Shown one piece after another: positions 59,936 to 64,000 of a stretch of 64,000 nt of DNA. The stretch is from UBA11524 sp051883695 (GTDB lineage Bacteria; Bacillota; Clostridia; Christensenellales; Aristaeellaceae), in the NCBI GenBank assembly GCA_051883695.1, contig JBJEUF010000060.1, positions 62,001 through 126,000 of the forward strand, in the 5' to 3' direction. The position numbers and the translations under genes were made by a program. Each line of letters starts with the position of its first letter. Position 1 is the first letter of the stretch. The notes below the pieces were generated by a model that saw nothing but the letters and a program-made list of their open reading frames with translations, made no database searches and was not told the DNA's origin.

Positions 59936-61128
59936 CGCAGCACAACCTTCACATACCTTCCGATATCCGCCATGACGCCTTGCAGCCGCTCCTGCGTATC
60001 AAAGCGCATCACCAGCGTGCCGATGGACTCGTTCGCCGCCGAGAAGCCGCCGACCTTCGTCCCCGGTTCGATCCACAGATCCTCCTCGACCACATTGCTC
60101 CGCAGGGCATCATCAATCTGCAGACGGTCAAACACGCCTGTCTGAACGCTGTGCAGGATGACCTCCGCCCAGCAGCCGTCGAAGCCCTTCTGCACAACCT
60201 CCACCGGCAGTCCGACCGCCGCGCGCACCGCCGCGTCAATCAGATCGACGCCCGCCGCGTGCCGGAGCATCTCCGCCAGCCGGTTGCCGCCGCCCCGTGG
60301 CGAAACCTCCATGAGGTAGGCGCGTCCGTCGGCGCCCTCGCGGGTCTCCACGTTGTAGAGGGACGTGCCCATGCCCAGCAGCGTCAGCAGCCGCTGAAGC
60401 TCGTCCGCCAGCTCCCTTTGGTGCGCACCGGACAGGCTGGAGGGCCAGCTGAAGCCGGAGGGGGCATAGGGATTGACCGCTCCCTCGTCAAAGCGCTGGG
60501 ACGAAAAGGAGACAAACCGCAGCTGCCCGTCCACTGAGAAGCAGTCCGAATCGCTGGAAAAGCCCTGCTTCTCGATGAAGTCCTCGATGATGAAGGCCCC
60601 GGCACGGGAAAAGGACAGCGCATGGCGGATGCTCTGCGGCAGCATGGCCGGGTCATCCACGCGCTTCACGCCCTTGCTGCCCGCGGAATCCACAGGCTTG
60701 ACAATGACCGGCCAACGGAACATGTCCTGCCTGCGCAGCGCCTCGTCCACGAAGGAGAACGCCTGCGCCGTGGGCACGTTGAAGCCATGTGCCTGCAAAA
60801 AGCTGCGGAAGCGCCCCTTGTCCTGCAGGATGCAGACCGATTCGTAGGGCCCGCAGGAGGGCAGCCCAAGCCTTTCCGCCACATAGGCCGCTGTCACCAC
60901 GCCCGGGTCGCAGGCAAAGGACATCACGCCGTCCACCTGCATCTCCCGTGCCGCCGCCAGCACAGCCTCCTTCTCGACGATGCTGAGGTTGACATATGCA
61001 TCGGAATACCGGTGGGCGATGTTATCCGGCAGATAGTCGCAGGTAATGGTATGGATGCCCAGCCCGTGCGCAGCCTCGATCACCGGCAGCAGATACCGCG
61101 AGCCGCCCAGCAGCAGGAGCTTTTTCAT
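59932..61128 (-). CDS. ATP-grasp ligase, glycan-cluster paralogue 1
   Basis: This 398-residue ATP-grasp protein starts KKLLLLGGSRYLLPVIEAAHGLG (after the initiator) and has ITCDYLPDNIAHRYSD, LQDKGRFRSFLQAHGFNVP, the ATP-binding loop VIVKPVDSAGSKGV (141-154) and a metal-binding EVSPRGGGNRLAEML. That pattern fits carbamoyl-phosphate synthetase-like ligases acting on small molecules. It shares its architecture with the other ATP-grasp gene of the cluster but differs clearly in the C-terminal half. The start at 61128 overlaps the flippase stop by four bases. A long in-frame extension to 61416 lies inside the flippase gene and is rejected. Confidence 0.82.
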   Translation of the reverse strand: MKKLLLLGGSRYLLPVIEAAHGLGIHTITCDYLPDNIAHRYSDAYVNLSIVEKEAVLAAAREMQVDGVMSFACDPGVVTAAYVAERLGLPSCGPYESVCILQDKGRFRSFLQAHGFNVPTAQAFSFVDEALRRQDMFRWPVIVKPVDSAGSKGVKRVDDPAMLPQSIRHALSFSRAGAFIIEDFIEKQGFSSDSDCFSVDGQLRFVSFSSQRFDEGAVNPYAPSGFSWPSSLSGAHQRELADELQRLLTLLGMGTSLYNVETREGADGRAYLMEVSPRGGGNRLAEMLRHAAGVDLIDAAVRAAVGLPVEVVQKGFDGCWAEVILHSVQTGVFDRLQIDDALRSNVVEEDLWIEPGTKVGGFSAANESIGTLVMRFDTQERLQGVMADIGRYVKVVLR

Positions 61129-62585
61129 GTCCTTGCACCTTCTTCCTTCTTCCGCCCGCCCGGCAGCAGCGCCAGCACCTGCTTCCAGGCCTCCAGCCGG
61201 AGCAGCACCGCGCCGCCCGCGTAGAGCGCGATGCCCAGCGGAATCTGAATCAGCAGCGTCGCCGCATCCGGCAGGCGCAGCAGGTTCACCGCGTACACCG
61301 CCGCGCCCATCGCCGCCGACAGCAGCAGCTGGGGCAGGAAATCCCGCGCCTGCTCGCCGTAGCTGTAGCCCAGCAGATTGCGGTTGGGATTCGCATTGAC
61401 CAGCCAGCCCAGCCATGTCGTGAGAATCCCGCTTAAAGCAATGGCCAGCGGCGTGTCAAAGCAGAACGCCGCCACCGCCAGAATCGCCAGCCCATAGAGC
61501 TTCTTGACGATCTCCAGCTTCAGGAACAAATCGCTGCGGCCCATGGCGTTGATGGCCTGCAGATTGCAGGAATGCACGGGGTAGAACGCCATCGTCACGC
61601 AGTAGATCTGCATATAGGGCACCGCCGGCATCCACTTTTCCGTCAGCGTCCAGCGAACCAGCGCCGGAGCCGTCGCGGCAAGCCCTGCCATCAGCGGAAA
61701 GACGATGAACGCGCTGAGCCGGATGGAGGTGCGCATCATCTGCTTCACCCTCGCCCGGTTCTCCTGATCCGCCGCCATCGCCGGGAGCATCACGGACTGC
61801 ACGGCGCTGTTGATCGCATTCATGAGGAACTGCGGATACTGCTTGCCCCGGTTGTAGTAGCCCAGCGTCGCGTCGTCATATTTCAGTCCGATCACGATGC
61901 TGCGCAGATCCTGATACAGCGTGTCCAGCAGCCCCGAAGCCATCAGCTTCCAGCCGAAGCCGAACAGCACTCTGACCCGCTTCACCTCAAAAACCGGCCG
62001 GGGCCGCCAGCGCAGCGTGAAGCACATCACCAGGCAGGCCACGACGGTGTTCAGCAGCGACTGCGCCACCAGCGCCCACACGCCATACCCGTTTGACGCC
62101 ATCGCAATGCCGGCCGCACCGGAGAGCAGCACCGCCGCGATCTGGCTGACAAAGGCCTTGCGGAAGTCCAGCGCGCGGCCGATTCTGGCGTTCTGCACCG
62201 AATGAAGCGCACCGGGGAACAGCATCAGCGCCAGCACCCGCAGCGGAGAAGCCAGGCCCTCCATCCCGAAGGCACCCTCAATCAGGGGCGCTCCGGCGTA
62301 CAGCGCGGCATACAGCCCCGCAGCAATGCCCAGCGTCAGCCAGAACACGGAGGAGAAGTCGTTCTCCTTCACGTCCTTGTTCTGCATCAGGGCGGTGTTC
62401 AGGCCGCTCTGGATGAAGGTGTTCGCCAGCGTGGTGAAGATCACCATGACGGACAGCATCCCATAATGCGCCGGATCCAGCAGACGCGCCAGGTAGAGCT
62501 GCACGACAAACTGGATGCCCTGTACGCCGAAGCGCTCCAGCAGCTTCCACATCAGCCCTGTGGCGACCTTGCTCCGCCCATTCAT
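61125..62585 (-). CDS. Polysaccharide flippase (Wzx, WzxC-type)
   Basis: This 486-residue integral membrane protein of the polysaccharide transporter family has about 14 helices and flips lipid-linked oligosaccharide across the membrane. Motifs are KLLERFGVQGIQFVVQLYLARLL at the N-terminus, DPAHYGMLSVMVIFTTLANTF and YYNRGKQYPQFLMNAINS in the middle, as in the WzxC/AmsL group. It ends with a basic tail (GGRKKEEGART). It lies 9 bp after the GT2 gene and overlaps the first ATP-grasp gene by four bases. Confidence 0.9.
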   Translation of the reverse strand: MNGRSKVATGLMWKLLERFGVQGIQFVVQLYLARLLDPAHYGMLSVMVIFTTLANTFIQSGLNTALMQNKDVKENDFSSVFWLTLGIAAGLYAALYAGAPLIEGAFGMEGLASPLRVLALMLFPGALHSVQNARIGRALDFRKAFVSQIAAVLLSGAAGIAMASNGYGVWALVAQSLLNTVVACLVMCFTLRWRPRPVFEVKRVRVLFGFGWKLMASGLLDTLYQDLRSIVIGLKYDDATLGYYNRGKQYPQFLMNAINSAVQSVMLPAMAADQENRARVKQMMRTSIRLSAFIVFPLMAGLAATAPALVRWTLTEKWMPAVPYMQIYCVTMAFYPVHSCNLQAINAMGRSDLFLKLEIVKKLYGLAILAVAAFCFDTPLAIALSGILTTWLGWLVNANPNRNLLGYSYGEQARDFLPQLLLSAAMGAAVYAVNLLRLPDAATLLIQIPLGIALYAGGAVLLRLEAWKQVLALLPGGRKKEEGART

Positions 62586-62594
62586 CCGCGTCCT

Positions 62595-63560
62595 TCATTC
62601 CTTCCCTTTCCGGATTGCGCCGGCAAAGCCCCTGCATCTGCGCGCCAGCATACCGCCAACATCCCGGATCCTCCGGCCCAGCGGACGCGCCATGAAAACC
62701 CGCCGGACGCCCGCATCCGTCAGCAGCGGCAGAATGCGGTTCTGCAGCTGGGCAACGGAGAACCGGCATCTGTCCATCGCCTCGGCAAAGGCATCGTGGT
62801 ACGCATGCTGTGTCATCGCATCCATCCGGTTCAGCCCGGCAATCACGTCCGCATAATGCGCCGCGGCCTTTTGCGGATCACCCATCACGCGCTGCGTCCA
62901 GCTGCCCTGCGCGCCCACGCGATAGGCGGACATCGTCCGCGCGATGGAATGCACCGGCCCCCGGGTGGCCAGCCAGATGTCCAGCGGATAGTCGCCCACG
63001 CCGGGAATCGCGAATTCCGGCGGCATCTCCCGGCGCGCCTGCGTGCGGAACATGCACGAGGACGTATGGAATAGCGGGACTCCGGCCCGGATGATCTCCG
63101 CCGCCATGATCTCCCGATCCTCCGTCCAGCCGGGCACGCGCTCCTTCAGCGGCCTGCCGTCGGCGCTGATGCACTGCGTATCGTGGACGCACAAAGAGCA
63201 TTCCGGGTGCGCTTGCAGATAATCGTACTGCAGCTGCAGCTTCATGTCATCCGTCCAGTAATCGTCACCCTCACAGACGGCCATATATTCCGTCTGAACG
63301 CGCGGCAGGATGATGTCCCGGGTGATCTTCACGCCTCTTGAAAACTGGTTTTCCTTCTGCAGGATGGGCACGATCAGCCCGGGATAGCGCTTCCGGTATT
63401 CGAGGATGATCTCCTGCGTGCCGTCCGTGGACGCGTCGTCATGCACGAGTACCTGAAAGGGGAAATCCGTCCTCTGGCGTACAAAGCCCTCCAGCGTCTG
63501 ACGGATGTACGCGGCGTGATTGTACGCAAGGCAGTACACCGTCACCTGACAAACCTGCAT
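62595..63560 (-). CDS. Family 2 glycosyltransferase
   Basis: This 321-residue inverting glycosyltransferase has the GT-A fold: VTVYCLAYNHAAYIRQTLEG at the N-terminus, VHDDASTDGTQEII (39-52) binding the nucleotide, and the acidic EGDDYW motif near residue 97. DIW and a GVGDYPLD segment form the acceptor region. It has no membrane helix, only a basic C-terminal stretch. The sugar transferred is unknown; fucose or the amino sugar are possible. No other glycosyltransferase is in the window, so the rest of the assembly genes should lie to the right. Confidence 0.88.
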   Translation of the reverse strand: MQVCQVTVYCLAYNHAAYIRQTLEGFVRQRTDFPFQVLVHDDASTDGTQEIILEYRKRYPGLIVPILQKENQFSRGVKITRDIILPRVQTEYMAVCEGDDYWTDDMKLQLQYDYLQAHPECSLCVHDTQCISADGRPLKERVPGWTEDREIMAAEIIRAGVPLFHTSSCMFRTQARREMPPEFAIPGVGDYPLDIWLATRGPVHSIARTMSAYRVGAQGSWTQRVMGDPQKAAAHYADVIAGLNRMDAMTQHAYHDAFAEAMDRCRFSVAQLQNRILPLLTDAGVRRVFMARPLGRRIRDVGGMLARRCRGFAGAIRKGKE

Positions 63561-63581
63561 CGCTGCGCACCTCCCTCACGG

Positions 63582-64000
63582 TCAAGCCTCATACTGCCCC
63601 GGGCGGAGGGAACGGTTCCGCCAGGCCATGCAGCACAGGATGAGCATATAGCCGAATTCAAGCACCTGCAGGCCGCTCAGGAAGAACAGCAGGGCTGCCA
63701 GGCCCCCGAACATCACAGCATTGTTCAGGCTCCGGCGCATCCGCCGGGTACGGCCAACGGCATACCGGCAGCAGACGATGAAGAGCGCCGTCCCCAGAAT
63801 TCCATAATAATACAGGAAATCAATATAGGTGTTGTGGGCCGCATAGCCACGTCCCAGATAGTCCGCGCCGATGCCCGAGCCAAACAGCAGCTTCAGCGGG
63901 TTGCTGCCCAGATAGGTCAGGTATTCCCCCCAGATGTCTGCGCGGCCCGTAGTCAGCTCGCCGGCGCCAAAGCGTTGCAGAACGCTGTCAAAGATCGTGC
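63582..64000 (-). CDS. O-antigen polymerase/ligase-like membrane protein, 5' end missing
   Basis: A minus-strand frame is open from the right edge of the window to a stop at 63584-63582, giving 138 C-terminal residues of a larger protein. It has TTGRADIWGEYL, LLFGSGIGADYLGRGYAAHNTYIDFLYYYGILG, the hallmark loop of the Wzy/WaaL O-antigen polymerase-ligase family, then membrane helices (ALFIVCCRYAVG, LAALLFFLSGLQVL, LILCCMAW). It would polymerise or ligate the repeat unit exported by the flippase. The N-terminal helices lie outside the window. It is 21 bp upstream of the GT2 gene. Confidence 0.82.
   Translation of the reverse strand, partial: TIFDSVLQRFGAGELTTGRADIWGEYLTYLGSNPLKLLFGSGIGADYLGRGYAAHNTYIDFLYYYGILGTALFIVCCRYAVGRTRRMRRSLNNAVMFGGLAALLFFLSGLQVLEFGYMLILCCMAWRNRSLRPGQYEA

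Noticed and set aside
61129..61416. N-terminal extension of the first ATP-grasp protein by 96 codons
   Set aside because: It lies wholly within the flippase gene, is Ala/Gly/Arg low-complexity, and the ATG at 61128 overlaps the flippase stop as expected for a coupled gene.
1..64000. CRISPR arrays, tRNA and rRNA genes, transposase or phage genes
   Set aside because: No regularly spaced repeats, no cloverleaf-like sequence, and no transposase, integrase or phage structural motifs were seen.

Overview
This is a GC-rich chromosomal segment (roughly 60% G+C by eye) from a Gram-positive, apparently endospore-forming member of the Clostridia. The lineage signals are spo0A, an alpha/beta-type small acid-soluble spore protein, an isoleucine T-box leader, AGGAGG-type ribosome binding sites on nearly every gene, and many exact 17-bp-spaced sigma-A promoters. 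The CotH, BspA-like LRR and GH10 genes fit a gut or rumen inhabitant such as the Christensenellales/Aristaeellaceae; that placement is inference. No tRNA, rRNA, CRISPR, phage or transposase gene was seen. Almost all genes lie on the minus strand.

Layout. 1-5.2 kb: a DUF4097-type protein cut by the left edge and a parE-parC type IIA topoisomerase pair. 5.4-8.3 kb: a ZIP metal transporter converging on a secreted CotH/lamin-tail protein. 8.4-13.2 kb: a complete branched-chain amino acid ABC operon (livKHMGF). 13.3-14.8 kb: spo0A flanked by a very long hairpin terminator, a fold-back repeat and possible 0A boxes. 14.8-20 kb: an uncharacterised four-gene unit (TPR, helical-repeat, HD-domain and zinc-ribbon/TM/TPR proteins). 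20-25.2 kb: hslO, a methyltransferase, a spore protein, a membrane protein and a phosphoglucomutase. 25.4-30.8 kb: mostly plus-strand genes (LRR protein, Sir2, NUDIX, metY, a VanZ-like fragment) and a minus-strand SDR. 30.8-38.5 kb: tgt, rluA-like, methyltransferase and a divergent GH4 gene, then ileS behind its T-box. 38.5-43.9 kb: a MITE, a Dabb protein, nucleoside kinase, exonuclease, flavoprotein and RpiR regulator. 44-47.6 kb: an anion permease, SGNH esterase and intracellular GH10 xylanase. 47.7-51.5 kb: PTS enzyme I and a fused EIIABC permease.

51.6-64 kb is a surface-glycan cluster read right to left: Wzy-like polymerase (cut by the right edge), GT2, Wzx flippase, ATP-grasp ligase, short DegT-like protein, second ATP-grasp ligase, VioA-like aminotransferase, rfbA, rfbB and a bifunctional fucokinase/GDP-fucose pyrophosphorylase. 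The enzymes predict a polymer carrying L-fucose and a 4-amino-4,6-dideoxy sugar made from dTDP-glucose. There is no rhamnose branch (no rfbC or rfbD). The two ATP-grasp enzymes may add an amide-linked substituent.

The most interesting items are the ATP-grasp/DegT-like/ATP-grasp block in the glycan locus, the uncharacterised unit at 14.8-20 kb, a two-copy MITE family with IS5-type target duplication, a divergent GH4 protein without the usual metal and NAD motifs, a paired direct-repeat operator candidate before the RpiR gene, and the fold-back element beside spo0A.
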